Source: Nematostella vectensis (taxonomy: Eukaryota; Cnidaria; Anthozoa; Actiniaria; Edwardsiidae). From it: DNA of 64,000 bases. Every line of letters starts with the position of its first letter. Positions within the stretch are counted from its first letter, which is position 1. Position numbers and translations under genes: made by a program. A model generated the notes under the pieces. That model made no database searches and was not told where the DNA came from. It saw nothing but the letters and a program-made list of their open reading frames with translations. Of the stretch, positions 37,489 through 49,497 are shown piece by piece. The DNA lies in the NCBI RefSeq assembly GCF_932526225.1, contig NC_064035.1, positions 16,168,469 to 16,232,468 of the forward strand. The letters run 5' to 3'.

Positions 37489-40400
37489 ATGCCTACGTTG
37501 CTGCAGAACATTTTTCTTCTTTGCTTGTGTGTATGCAGCTGGCGCATTGGTCACACGGCCAAACGTGGTGAGTAAATATGAAAGAAAGATTGTATCGACA
37601 ACATATAGACTTTGTTTTTTTATTTACAGACATAATGAAACAAGTTTCTCAAATCTTTTTCTTCTTCTCTTCTGTGTTTTTTGTTATGTTTGACGTCGTA
37701 AGGGGGTGAAGGGAGCGAGAGGATGTGATGCCTGAAAAGTTTGGTTGAAATACATATTTTCCATCGATACATTCTTAGACATTCCTTAAATTCAAGTCAT
37801 CATGTTTCCATTCTTTTCCACTTAACAGGCAACATACAATCTAGTGAGGTGGAGTTAGCTTATTCCTTGTCTGACGGTCTCCTGCGATATGCCAAGGCCC
37901 ACCGAGGTATTCTGATGAATAATAATAGAATTTAAGTGTCAGACGCTTTATCGACATCGAGGACTTTGTAAGAAAAGGGTTCAGCCACTATAAGATACAT
38001 ATATCATTTTGTTCACCCGTTTAATACTATATCAATAAATTGTTTTACTTTAAGTCAACGCCTGGTTATTCACGGGCCATCAACTGTAAGAATATCTATA
38101 GTTAGATAGAGCCACGTATAACAACCTTGAATTTCCAAGATCAGGCTGAATTAATTCTTATAATTTGGGGTACCTTTTGACAAATCAGGCTGATAAGGTT
38201 CTTAATTGGTTCTTATTTTTCATATTACATCAGACAACAGTCACTAGTCAATGCTTGTTGACTTCAACAATAACAATCAATGGTGAACACAACATTTAAG
38301 CCAATGCTGTATTTAACTATAGTATTCAATGCACCAAACATTTACAAAAAGTATCTTTCCCCTCTTGTTATGAACCGTAAAGCAGAATTTTGACAAAACA
38401 TTAGTGATCCCCCAAATAAGAACTTATTCCCACAAAAGGCTAATAAGGTTCTTATAACTGGGTTGCTTAAAATGCCAAATTTCAGCATGCAGCATTCTTG
38501 ATCTCTAAGTTCTGCGGGTGTATACTGTTATAGTTGAAATACAGCAAAAAAAATTATCAGATTGTTTCTTAATTCCTCAGAGTATATTTACTCGATAGTT
38601 TGTGAGAGCTAGCTTTGATCGTTCCTAGATATAATTAACCATTCATGCAATTTTAGGCAGGGCTCTTCCAGACCGAATAGATCTTGTCTTTGTCCTTGAT
38701 GACTCACATGCGATCGGCCAGCGGAACTTTCAGTCTGCGCTCGAGCTGACCAAGCGCATTGTTCAAGAGTTCAGTGTTTCGCCATCTACGACAAGGGTCG
38801 CACTTGCGCTGTGTGGCGCTCTACCCAGGCTGCACTTCGGCCTTGATGATCACGTGAATAGAGAAGGCACTCTCGAAAGCCTATGTCGTGCCAGGTGAGT
38901 AAGAGTCGACCGCGATTCACGAAAATGTCCTCTATCGTAATGATACCGCGTTTTCAACATATAACATACGAATTACTTCCTCCACGTTTTTGCAAAAATT
39001 ACAAGTTCCTTTCCATGCTTGACCATAATAAAAAAAGAAGAAAAAATGACACAGTTAATAACAGTTATACAAACATAAACCTAATACATCGGTTCACATT
39101 ATGTACTTCCTTCCTTTCCAGGTTTCGTGGTGGTCCTCGTTGTTATCTGGGTTCTACACTTGATATGGTCCAAGAGTCTCTTGCGAGTTCCAGTACATCA
39201 TTTGACACCAAGAGGCTTGTCGTTCTTGTGACAAAAAGCGCGCCGTATGACAGCTTTCGAGCTATCCATAGTGCTAAAAGACTCAAGCTTGGCGGAATCA
39301 AGCTCTTCCGAGTAGGTGTTGACGCCGACTTACGGGGCGCTGGATTCGACCGCGTCGCAAGCTGGCCGTTAGCAAAGCATTCGTTTAGGATACCATCTGA
39401 ACGCTTGGGATCTGTGGCCGCTTTGCTAGAGTCAAGAGGTGAGCGGGGAATTATATTAAAAACAAATATAAGAAAGGGAAGGTACGAAAGAGTGAGATGA
39501 AATGAAAATGTGAATTAACACCTGTTGGTTGTTCAATTCTAGGATATCGTGTGAAATGTTCTGGAAATAAAACCGTCTATGATGAGTGCATGCGCAGGTG
39601 CCAGTGCTCCGCTGGACAATTGGTAAAGTGTACCCGAATCCGAAAAGATTTCCCGTCAATGTCCCTTGAAGAACGTAGACGATTTATCTCAGCACTTATA
39701 AGAGTCTCCACCGATCAAGCCTTTATCAAAACCTACGATAAGCTCACTCACTTGCACCCCAAGTTTTTTGATATGGTTCACAACAAAAAGAACTTTTTCC
39801 CTTGGCATCGCTGGTTCATCCTGAACTTCGAGAATTTTATTAGAAAAATAGATTGTCGAGTTACCGTTCCGTACTGGGACTGGAGCCAAGCGGTCAGTGG
39901 CAACCGTATATTCCGTCGTTCTCACATCCGGGATGTTTGGTATCCGGGAAATCACGGTCTTGGAAGCAATGGAGTCGGAAAATTCAAATATGTGATTGAC
40001 GGCCCCTTCAGAAAAGGAAAATGGCCTATTCCAAAACGTGCCATTAAAGAGGCTGGAATATGGTTGTCAAGAGACTTCAATCCTTGCAATTCGATGTATC
40101 TCCCCAAAGCTAGTCATGTTTATGGAAAAATGCTGCATTATCCTTTCAAGAATTTCTTCAAGTTTGAAGATGAAGTGAGAGCTATCCACGACGAATTCCA
40201 TAACGCGGTGGGCGGGACCATGATGTTGGCATGCTCCTCCAATGCACCCGAGTTCTGGTTCCACCATGGCTTCCTGGATAAACTATGGAGTGACTGGCAG
40301 AACCGTGGAGCAAAGTTTAAATTCCAGTATTACCATACCATCAAGACAAAAATGCCAGGAGCTAATGTGCGTGGGGTGTTGCTTGTTGACCTGTTGAGGC

Positions 40401-40711
40401 AACCAGGTCGTGTCAGGGTGGCCCTAGAACAACCAAAACACGACAAGGAGATTTTCAAACCTGAAGAGTTTGACAAGAAAATAACAGATCCGACAATCAT
40501 TAAAAATTGTGAAGGTAACTACGATGACCACTCCGAACAGGGAAGCTACAACGATGACATAATGGGCAAAATGGAATATAAGCGGAAAGAGAAGAATGAT
40601 GATGATGATGGTGGTGATGTTGATAATGATGATAATTATGATTATGATGGTGATGGTGATGATGAAGATAATGATGATTATGGCTATGAAGCAGAGCATT
40701 TATCATCTTAA
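37489..40711 (+). CDS. Secreted vWA-tyrosinase (type-3 copper) protein
   Basis: Five exons, 37489-37567, 37829-37906, 38657-38894, 39122-39438 and 39543-40711, join in phase to 626 residues. Residues 1-22 form a signal peptide (LLQNIFLLCLCVCSW). A von Willebrand A-like domain covers about 54-235, starting with DLVFVLDDSHAIG; the metal site DxSxS is degenerate because the last Ser is Ala. A short Cys-rich link (ECMRRCQC) follows. The tyrosinase domain has CuA histidines in HPKFFDMVHN and PWHRWF, and CuB histidines in HDEFHN and FWFHHGF, so the copper site looks intact. The last 50 residues or so are Asp/Asn-rich from a GAT trinucleotide repeat. The family oxidises phenols; a role in matrix or cuticle cross-linking is an inference. 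Confidence 0.9.
40600..40690 (+). repeat. GAT/GAC trinucleotide repeat encoding an acidic tail
   Basis: Imperfect GAT repeats in frame encode Asp with some Asn, Gly and Tyr at the C terminus of the tyrosinase. Such tails can bind cations, but the array may simply be a tolerated microsatellite. Confidence 0.9.
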
Positions 40712-40960
40712 ATGTATAAAGATCAAAACTGGAAAAGGATAAAAAAGTAAAAAATAACACTGTTAGAAAACTTATGTGAATCTTCAAACGTAAATATTTT
40801 TATTAAAATCAATAATAATGGCCATAAATCATAGTGCTCAGTTTATTATTGTAAATGTATAAAGATCGAAACTGGAAAAGGAAAAAAGGGAAGTGATCTA
40901 AAAATATGTAATATTTCAAACGTAAATAGTTTTATCACAATCAATAAAGACAATAAGTAA
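40710..40960 (+). repeat. Tandem duplication of the tyrosinase 3' UTR with polyA signal
   Basis: AAATGTATAAAGATC...ACTGGAAAAGG and TTCAAACGTAAATA occur in order at 40710-40825 and again at 40852-40960. The second copy carries AATAAA at 40943-40948; the first has only AATAATAA, so transcription probably ends after the second. Confidence 0.75.
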
Positions 40961-42383
40961 TAAGCAAGAGGTAAAGAACACTGCCAATCTATTCTCGTTC
41001 CCAGATCCATTCGGTAAAGCTGACAAACAACAGAGAAGGAGGTTCTGAACGAGAATGCTTTCAAACTCGAAACAAAATCCGCCCATCCGATTTGCTATAT
41101 ATATTTTTACCCCGATAACTAGAACCTTTCCAGAAAAGCGAGATGAACCTTGAGAGGCATATATTCTACTGCAGACGCGATTAAACCAACATAAATTTCC
41201 ATGCAGTCATGGCACAGGTTCCCCAAGCTAATGTTGTATTTTACGTGTTTCATTTAAAGTTACTGTAAATATATGGTGCATTACAATAAAAAATATTGGG
41301 ACGAAAGATATAATAAAATACCTTCAAACTTTTCTTACATGTTTGTGGAGTTGTTATTTACATCCCTGTAAATTTTTAATCCATTTGTGGCAATATTGAG
41401 CGATATTGAAGTTCCCCCATACTAAGAGAAGAGAAAGGTTGCACTCTAATGATGCCGATCGGCAAAACAAGCGGTAGAAAATCGCTTCTAGAAAACTGGG
41501 AATTCAAAATTTCGCCAAAATACATGCAAACAATATTATACCGATACTTTACATACATTATTATATTATACTTTACTTCATAGGGATGTAAATATCAACT
41601 CCACAGACTGGTTAGGAAAGTTTTAAGGAATTTTATTATATTTTTCGTCCCAATTTTTTTTTATTGTAATGCACCATATATTTACAGTAGTAACTATGAA
41701 TGAAACACGTGAAATACAACATTTGCTTGGGGAACCTGTGGTCAAAGGCGCCAAGGCGCGCACATGATTCTGATAATCGAAAGAAAGGTAGTCGCATCTT
41801 TTCAAGTTTCAGCAGAATACATCCATCCCCTTCCCTATTATCCTTCATCGAATGTAAGATATTACGTTACACATAAGATGCAGTGCGAATTATGATGGGT
41901 TCAAACATTCTGAAAGAGGTGTATCAACCGTAACGTAATCTAATGTAATGAGCGTAATTCATAAAAAAAACATCGAACTGTGATGCTAATGCGTGTGATT
42001 TATTTGAAACAGAAAATTTAAAAAAAGAAAAAAACGGGAATTTTAATAGATGACATTTACAACTTTATACGGCGCCTAAACACTCACACTCTTTGCGTGA
42101 TTCTTTCTCCACCTCTCGCAAAGGGAGGAGATTTTTTAATGAGATAATTGGGTAATCATGCATAATTTATTATTTTCAATACCTTTTTTGTTTAAGAAAG
42201 AAAGATTTTGGAATGTTCAAAGAGTAAAATGGCGTCACTTTGACTCGTGCTGTGTTTTGCAAGCGAGGGAAACCAATGCATGTACACAAGCACGCCCATG
42301 TCACGGCAAGGGGTGCGGGGTTTAATCTCATAAACATTCAAATCAGCCATCTAGCAATTAGTGTCAATTGAAGTTTCTTGAGT
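40961..42383. other. Intergenic region between tyrosinase and fibrinogen-like genes
   Basis: Apart from the foldback element I see no gene. The sequence is AT-rich with only short, unrecognisable open frames. The promoter of the downstream gene should lie near the right end. Confidence 0.5.
41213..41740. mobile_element. Foldback-type element with about 160-bp inverted arms
   Basis: Arms at about 41213-41372 and 41581-41740 are reverse complements at high identity (TATGGTGCATTACAATAAAA on one side, its complement on the other; GGCACAGGTTCCCCAAG against CTTGGGGAACCTGTGG). The centre is about 210 bp. No open frame of note. It could be a non-autonomous DNA element or a local inverted duplication. 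Confidence 0.75.
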
Positions 42384-45300
42384 ATGGAGTGCTTTCTCTC
42401 GCCTCTTTTCCTACTTTTGTGTTTTTTCACAATTGTAAAGTCGCAAGGCCAAGAGGACTTCTCAAGAGATGCCGTCTTCACAGTGACTAAAGGTAAAAAA
42501 GTCTATAACATATTTTATAAAAAAATATATCCTTGGTTGATGTGGTACATATAAATCACTGTGGTTTTGGCTAGGTATAATTTTGCTGATCATCAACGAC
42601 GTAGTAGAAATGAATAAGGAAATCATCATCGCTTCAAAATAGGGGTTTATTTTTTGTTCAGACCACAGGCTTTCCACCCGCGTCAGTTAAGGATTTCTAA
42701 GGACGTACGAATTCACGCATATATATACAGATCTGTAGATATCCATATCTATTAATATCTATTAATATCTGTAGATATTAATATCTACAGATAATAAGCA
42801 CCCTAGTTTACCGGTTAGTGAAAGAGTTAAGGATGACCTTATCTATCAACATTTTTATTGCGACAATCATAGTAGTAGGCAGTCTTCGGACAGTCAGTGT
42901 CCATGACATCAGCGCGACGAACGTTGGCATTTCTTTCCATGACTAAAAAGCCCGATGCGCGAAGCACATGTGCGACCACATGAACGACAAACGAGGACAG
43001 ACGTCTGAGATGGGTTTGATCCAGTTCGAATTTCGGATGCCTTTCTCCTCTGCCTTCTCTCTTCGGCCTCTCTTTTCAGCTCTAACTCCCCTGAGTTGAG
43101 TGCGGCAGCACATTCAGACCTCCATCTGCTGCGATCCTCGACAATCATTTAGGTCTTAATAATGTTATGGTACAACTTATAGATAAGTGTAACTCTGAGG
43201 CTCAGCTTAGGGAAAGGGAAGGCCAGTGGGCTTATCTACAGATATTAATAGATATTAATAGATATTAATAGATATGAATATCTACAGATCCGTATAGTAA
43301 GCCTACTGATAAGCATCAATATCTTTTTCATACGTCCTGTCATCCGTCTGCTTGTAAGAAAGGCATTTCTTTTGGGCAGGCACTACGTATTCGTAGGATA
43401 TGTTCGGAAGACTCTTCTTTCGAAAAGAGGGTATTAGAGTTACAAGGTTATTTAGTTGATAGGGGTTATGACAGCAGGTTTGTGGGGAGGGAAGTTGACC
43501 GGGTTAGACGTATTCCTAGGAACGACACATTGAAAGACAGGCGTAGAGGTAAGAATGATCGTGTACCTTTTGTAGTCACTTTTCATCCAGCTTTACCTAA
43601 TTTACCTGGTATTCTTCGTAATTTACAGCCAGTTCTAGAATCTTCTAGTAGATGTAGGGGTGCTATTGGTAGGGTACCTATGGTGGCTTATAGGAAACCT
43701 AGGAGTTTAAAGGATATGTTGGTGCACTCCTCTCTTAAAGAGGATAGTACTCAGGTTAGAGGTTGTGGTAAGTGTGGCAGTAAAAGGTGTAGGGTGTGTA
43801 ACTTTCTTAAGACAGGGCGGAAGTTTCGCAGTACAGTTACTAATAAGAAATATGTCATTAATTTTGACTTGGACTGTAACTCAGATTTTGTTGTTTATCT
43901 AATTACTTGCTCTATGTGTAGCAAGCAATACGTAGGGTCTACTATCAATAGTTTTAGGAAGCGTTTTAATAATCATAAAAGTAGGTTAAATAAGCACCCT
44001 AGTTTACCGGTTAGTGAAAGAGTTAAGGATGACCTTATCTATCAACATTTTCATTGCGACAATCATTTAGGTCTTAATAATGTTATGGTACAACTTATAG
44101 ATAAGTGTAACTCTGAGGCTCAGCTTAGGGAAAGGGAAGGCCAGTGGGCTTATCGGCTTAAGTCTATCTACCCGCGGGGTCTTAATATTGATGACTTTTT
44201 TTGTAGTAGGAACCCACGTAGAGATGTGTAAATTCTTTTTATCCATAGCGCGCGCTATTCTAGAAAATGCGCGTTTTGTCAGTTGTAATGTTTTTGCTTC
44301 TCGCGCCACTATTCTGATGTAAATAAGCTTGTAACGATTCACCTTCTTCAGTCTGCCCTGAAGAAGTCTTATTAAAGACGAAAATTTGGCAGAGTCGATT
44401 TCCAGTTTTTGGTGTATTGTATTGATATATTGATATATATATTATAGTATAATATAATATACACATACACCGCAACTTGGGTATGGGTGGTGAAAGTGGA
44501 ACGAGTGATTAATATGGCCCCATAGTACTCAGGAGAGATCCAAAGAGACAAGAATAAAGTGAGTCCATTATGAAATCTGTTTTCTTTAATTTTCTTTTTT
44601 TCTTCATACAACTTCTCTTGCGTACTAGAAAGTAGAATACAAAGCGAGTGCTTCGGTTACCTGTGGGCCAATTACTCTTCTAAACATTACTTACAAACGC
44701 TGAGGACTTGCTTGAGAACGAATCAATAACAGCAACGATTTCCCACCAATTAGGTGTTCACCATCGAAAATGAGTTTTTTTACCCTCTTGGGCCTCTAGT
44801 AGTAGCCCGGTAATTCTTGTATTTTATATATTTTATTGAGAAGAAGGGTAATTTATTAGGTCTATTATTTTCTTGCTAATTCAGAACCTTGCGACTTATT
44901 TGAAGCGGAGCGCTAGACCCTGACCGGTAACTATTGATTTGGACGTTTTCACATAATTCACATCCTGCTGCTTCATGATTACTTTGATAGCTATCCATTT
45001 TGAAACGCAGTAAAGTACACGAACCAGGACGGTACCCAGGATATTTCTTGCGGGGTGCAAAATCCGAAAATAAATGTTCCCGGGGGGAGGGGTTGAGTTC
45101 TTTAAAAAAAAAAAATCAAAACAACCCTGAAAAAACAGAGTGATCTAGCTTATGCTTTAAAGTTTTGTCTACAAATAGCACGTCCATTGAGAACCGAAAG
45201 TGGACCTTCGGCCTTTTGTGTGTGTTCGCATCCCCTGCCGCCCCCCCCCCCCCCCCCCCCCCTCCTGGGTACGGGCCTGCGAACACACATCTGTTCGAGA

Positions 45301-47348
45301 AATAAATTTCAGAATTCCCCACAGTGTAGCGAGCAATAACGATGACATGTAAATGTATATTTCTCTTTTAAACAGATGAATACCTGGGCCTCCTTGTCTT
45401 CAAGACCGTGACCGCCTCTCGTCCTTTCGACTGCAACCTTTACTGCCTGGCCGAACCTGACTGTCAATCAACCAACTACCATCCACCAACGCGCATGTGC
45501 GAGCTGTGTAACCACACCTTCGCCTCCAGGCCTGGCTGTAAAATCCCCAAACCAGGCTACATCCACTTCGACTCTAACAAGGTATAATGATCATTCCAAT
45601 CAATTGGGTTTAACAAAAGCTGAAATCAGTTGTTAATGGTTTATCGTGAATAGCGAAAAGAAACCAAGTCACTAACGGTGACCTCGATAGAAGACAGAGA
45701 TGGCAATTTCGAATGTGAACGCAATCAGAATGTGAATTGATGTACATTCACTGAAATTCTTCTGCGGCCTTTTTGATCTCCTATGAATCGGGAAAACAAT
45801 TTGGTTGTATTTTTCCTGGTTAAATTAGTCCTTTTCAAACATTGATTACGACCTTTTGATGGAATTCCCTTTATTATTCTGAAGAGATCACCCCATTCCC
45901 ACCGCTGCAGTAATGTGACGTGCAAGAATGGTGGTACGTGCAACAACACATGCTCAGCAGATCTGTCGTGCATTTGTCAACCCAATACTACCGGCATGCT
46001 CTGCGAGCAGTTCACAGGTGCGTTACAGTAAAATCTCGTGCATAAGAACTTAACATTTAAGAACCTTCTAGGCTAAAATTCCCTTGTTAAGCACCCTTCA
46101 GAGTTTAGTCTAAAATTCAGGTTCTTAGTCTAAAAAAATTGAAAAAATCTTCTAAAAAAATCTTATCAAGAACGGTTATACCTATCTGACTTTTGAAAAA
46201 GAGGTGTGTCTCGGTTTTCGGATTGACTTCACGAGTGAGTGGCAAGTTGAAAGGCAGCGGCGTAGCCCACAAAGCCCTTTAAAGGCATTTACTCCGGTAT
46301 TTTTGGCTGCTAGAAGAGGGGGCGGCCCCCCTGGGCCATCCCCTGGCTACGCCCCTGAAAGCGATTTCGAGCCGGCGGTTGTACCTGCAATTGGCCGCTT
46401 GCGAGGGTAGTCGTAAGACATGGAGATTTTTAATGAATAGACAAAGGAATTTGGATAGATAAGTCGGTGTAGAATAAATACAATAAAATACTCTTTTTGT
46501 AGGGGACGTTGCTCCTTCCTCATGCAAGGAAGTTCATGACAGAGGGTAAGTTCAGGGACCACGCCTCATTTTTGCAAAAAAATTGGACAATAAATTTCGA
46601 GAGAAATTCGACAACAAGTTAAATTTACTGTTTTCAGACTAAAAAAAGACGCAGCATACATTCTGAACATGGAGGACAGAAGCGTAGAGATATATTGCCA
46701 TCTGACAGTGATTGACGGCTGCGGCGATGGGGGATGGACGCTGGCCATAAAAGCCGACGGTGCAAAGGTATGCGTACGCCTAATATTTTATGAATTTATT
46801 GGATAATATGCATGTTTACAAATACTGTCATTTGTTTTCTGGATACCTCATAGACCACGTTCCTCTACGAGTCTTCCCTCTGGACCAACAAGCTCGCCTA
46901 CAACCCCTCGGCCGGTCTGACGGGCTTCGATAACCAAGAGACCAAGCTCCCCAGCTACTGGGCCATGCCCTTCACCAAGATCTGCATCGGATTCAAGGTC
47001 GGGGACACCCTTAAGTCCATGACGATCCCCTACACAGCTACGTCACTCTATGACGTCATCGCTGACGGCACCTACAGAGGTACCACCCAGATAGGGAAGA
47101 CCGCTTGGAGGTCACTGGTCGCGGGCTCGTCTATGCAGACAAACTGTAATCAAGAAGGGTTTAACGTTGGTGGTAGACTGCGCGTAGGATTTGCTAGTAA
47201 CGAACAAATCCACTGTAAAAGTGTTGATAGCATGGTGGGTATCGGGGGATACTCTCGGAATAAAAATAGTGCTGGTAATAGCTGTATGTATGCCTGTGAC
47301 AATGGTGACATTAATATTGCAGCTATAGGGTATCTTTTCCTTCAGTGA
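42384..47348 (+). CDS. Secreted apple-EGF-fibrinogen-like protein
   Basis: Six exons, 42384-42492, 45376-45581, 45885-46017, 46503-46545, 46638-46767 and 46854-47348, join in phase to 371 residues. Residues 1-21 are a signal peptide (LFLLLCFFTIVKSQG). An apple/PAN-like Cys-rich module covers about 37-105 and an EGF-like module about 113-148 (CKNGGTC, CICQPNTTGMLC). The C-terminal half starts like a fibrinogen-related domain (GDGGWTLAIKADG) and ends with ACDNGDINIAAIGYLFLQ. The layout resembles cnidarian extracellular or skeletal-matrix proteins of the uncharacterised fibrinogen-like type; ligand unknown. The acceptor of exon 3 (CTGAAG|AGA) was chosen because the alternative CTGCAG acceptor leads straight to a stop. 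Intron 1 is 2.9 kb and full of retroelement debris. Confidence 0.87.
42728..43290. repeat. Inverted AT-rich flanks around a captured Penelope fragment
   Basis: GATATTAATAG/CTATTAATATC motifs and TCTACAGAT/ATCTGTAGA words occur in opposite orientation at about 42728-42792 and 43231-43290. Between them, 42793-42870 plus 43139-43235 reproduce about 165 bp of the Penelope-like coding end found at 43989-44154. Confidence 0.8.
42871..43138 (-). mobile_element. LINE 3' end (C-terminal zinc-finger tail) inserted in the Penelope fragment
   Basis: The minus strand encodes a tail with VCRSCGRTCASRIGLFSHGK, a CxxC...H finger typical of the C terminus of some non-LTR reverse transcriptases, after a RWRSECAAAL segment. 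The insertion is flanked by CGACAATCAT on both sides, a plausible 10-bp target duplication. It is truncated and not functional. Confidence 0.75.
43291..44400 (+). pseudogene. 5'-truncated Penelope-like element: RT C terminus and GIY-YIG endonuclease
   Basis: A frame open from 43296 to 44231 encodes the C-terminal part of a Penelope-like protein: TDKHQYLFHTSCHP and GQALRIRRIC (after the reverse transcriptase core), a CGKCGSKRCRVCNF cysteine cluster, and the endonuclease VVYLITCSMCSKQYVGSTIN with downstream R...H and E positions. The catalytic RT motifs are missing on the 5' side. The 3' UTR continues to about 44400 with CTGAAGAAGTCTTATTAAAG. It lies in sense orientation in intron 1 of the fibrinogen-like gene. 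The frame is uninterrupted, so insertion was recent. Confidence 0.88.
45236..45265. repeat. Long C homopolymer tract
   Basis: A C tract of over 20 bases next to CTCCTGGGTACGGGCCTGCG. It resembles the C/G-tract ends of the GTAGCCAGG elements in this window; boundaries unclear. Confidence 0.8.
46254..46353. mobile_element. Short copy of the GGCGTAGCCAGG/G-tract MITE family
   Basis: Begins CAGCGGCGTAGCC and ends CCTGGCTACGCCC, sharing the internal words AAAGGCATTTACTCCGGTAT and TTTTTGGCTGCTAGAAG with the copies at 35241 and 57565. TGAAAG flanks both ends. It lies in an intron of the fibrinogen-like gene. Confidence 0.8.
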
Positions 47349-47639
47349 AACCTGCTACCTCAACTATGGTTCATGACTAGGAGCCGATGCTCAGATTTTG
47401 TAGAGTTTTGTTCCCCGCCCCACTGCTAAGTATAAGGATTTTAGCAGGATTTCACAAATGGGTTAGGTGTCCTACGCAGCCCTTCTGTCCTATGTAACGC
47501 AATGCCTTTGAGCCCAGTTACTGAGCTCAAGCACAATGCGTTACAGAGAACAGAACCACTTCGTAGGAGATTAATTTCAAGATCAGGCAAAATGACATCA
47601 ATGTTTATCTACGTAAAATGTGCATGAATAATGATAACT

Positions 47640-48345
47640 TTATTCCAATAAATACCAATACAGGTATATTAGGATAATATACAAAATAGGTTGGCTTATA
47701 TGCCTATCCTCTATTCATAATATTTAATTACATCATCACAAAATTTCAGGACTAGGCTCGTAATGGAGTCATCTGTTAAGCTAATAATATACAAAAAAAG
47801 GTCTTTTGGCCTTAACAGTTTGAAAGAGTTATTGATTGCAAATAGATCATTAAAAAATACTCTGAATTGAAAAGCCGTTACAAACGGTGCGCGCGCTTTA
47901 TGCGTGTGCCGTTTAAATCGCCTAATAATTACCGAACTTTAGAATGAATTTGCGTCGATGCCTACATGTGGAAACCAGCTCGTTTCGCTTGTTAAGTGTT
48001 GCCATCTCTGGCTTCAAAATTATAAAATGTTTTACTGTAGTGCATAAATTACATCTCTTGGTTTCCTTAGTGTATGCCTTTGCTCTAGCTATTATCTTCC
48101 AACTTACTGTGTAATTGATTCTCCTATCTTTTAACTGCCATATGTGCTTACTCAATTCCGTCTCGTTTCTCCTACTTTTTAATTCTAAATGAAGGAGCGT
48201 GATTTCTCCATCTTGTCTTAAGCTCGTTTGCTGTTAGACCTACATACGTTTCGCATTTGTCCCCTGTCTCTACTTTAGCTTGGTAAACTATCTCTTTTTC
48301 AAGGCATTCCCCGTTTAAAGGAGAGTCTTCCCTTTTCCTCTAATT
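47640..48345 (-). pseudogene. Decayed Penelope-like 3' end (second family)
   Basis: Minus-strand reading gives YVGLTANELKTRW (GIY-YIG-type endonuclease start), then after a frame break SKHIWQLKDRRINYTVSW, KRCNLCTTVKHF and LNKRNELVSTCRHRRKF. This order is typical of another Penelope-like C terminus. At least one frameshift separates the blocks. A 3' UTR with AATAAA-like words runs down to 47640. Confidence 0.7.
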
Positions 48346-48790
48346 ACATTTCCTATGGTCCTCCACCTGCTCGTTGTCCCTTCTATTCAAAATGATCTTA
48401 TTGTGCCCATCAATTAATTGTTTTACATTTGGCATACAGCTATAGCTAATATACATATATAAATATATGTTATATGTTAACTTAACTTTTCCGGTCAATA
48501 CCAAAGGTACGTATTGGGGATTTGCTGATCCACACCATGCAGTTATAATGACGTTATCCACCAGAAAATGTAAGGCTGCAAATGTAAGAAATCACGTTCT
48601 TCAACCCGCAGTTCTTCTAAGTGGGTTCCAAGAAAAATTGAGCAATAAAAAGTTGTTGTTTTGTTGAATAACAGAGTGTTGTGTTTTTAATCTTTCGAGA
48701 AATCCTCCTATATCGTGAACCATATGCAACTTTGTGCCCAAATCACGAAATCAATGTCTCGCGAAATACGCCCACCCTTTTTCCCGCCTT

Positions 48791-49497
48791 GGGCCGGTTC
48801 CTGAGAAGCCGATTAGCGCTAACCCAGGGTTAAATTAACCCTAACCCACGATTAAATTTTTACCGGATTACCCGGATTAGTTCCGTTCCCGAAACGCTGG
48901 TTAGCGCTACTTCTGGTTAGTTTTGAGGTAAAATCTAACCCTGCTCGCAAGGGGGGTTAACGTTTAGTTGGCGTAACACAGGCCTCCCAAACTTTGTAGT
49001 AGAACTAAAGCTTCATAAAATGGTTGCCGACAAAAAAGACGTTACACAAAACAATGTAGGGATCAAATGTCCCAACATTTCGCTTTGTTATATGCGACCT
49101 TCGTTGCGATGCTGACTCTTATGAAAATTATGCTGGGACAGACAGAAAGTTACATGAAATTTATATTTGAAATAAATCTGTCTCGCTAGTGTCACGCACA
49201 AACTCGAATCCTACAAATGACACTTTTTGCATTGAAATGGAGGTAATTACAGTTGATGTAGAGTTGTTTTGGAGCTTCTCTGCGAAAATAACACCACCAA
49301 AGGTAAATTTGAGTTGCTCTCTGTTGATCTACTGGGTATCCTGTGTGAATTTTACTCTTCAAACCAGGGGATTACTTGGCTTTCGGGAACGGTGAGTTAT
49401 TCTTAGGTTATATAGCTAACCTACGATTAGCGAATTTTAACACGGGATTAGGCGTTTATCGAGTGTTAAGTTAATCGGCCTTTCAGGAAGCGGCCCC
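48791..49497. mobile_element. 0.7-kb element with about 27-bp imperfect inverted termini
   Basis: The left end GGGCCGGTTCCTGAGAAGCC and the right end (reverse complement GGGGCCGCTTCCTGAAAGGCC) continue into GATTA. The interior has AACCC/GGTTA-rich segments near both ends and no convincing coding frame. A non-autonomous DNA element is the simplest reading. Confidence 0.6.

Noticed and set aside
38040-38480. Possible inverted-repeat element in a tyrosinase intron
   Set aside because: Repeated AAGGTTCTTA words are suggestive, but I could not define matching ends or a target duplication.
45885-45904. Acceptor CTGCAG at 45908 for the EGF exon
   Set aside because: From that site the phase-0 frame reads TAA at once; the earlier CTGAAG acceptor keeps the EGF frame open.
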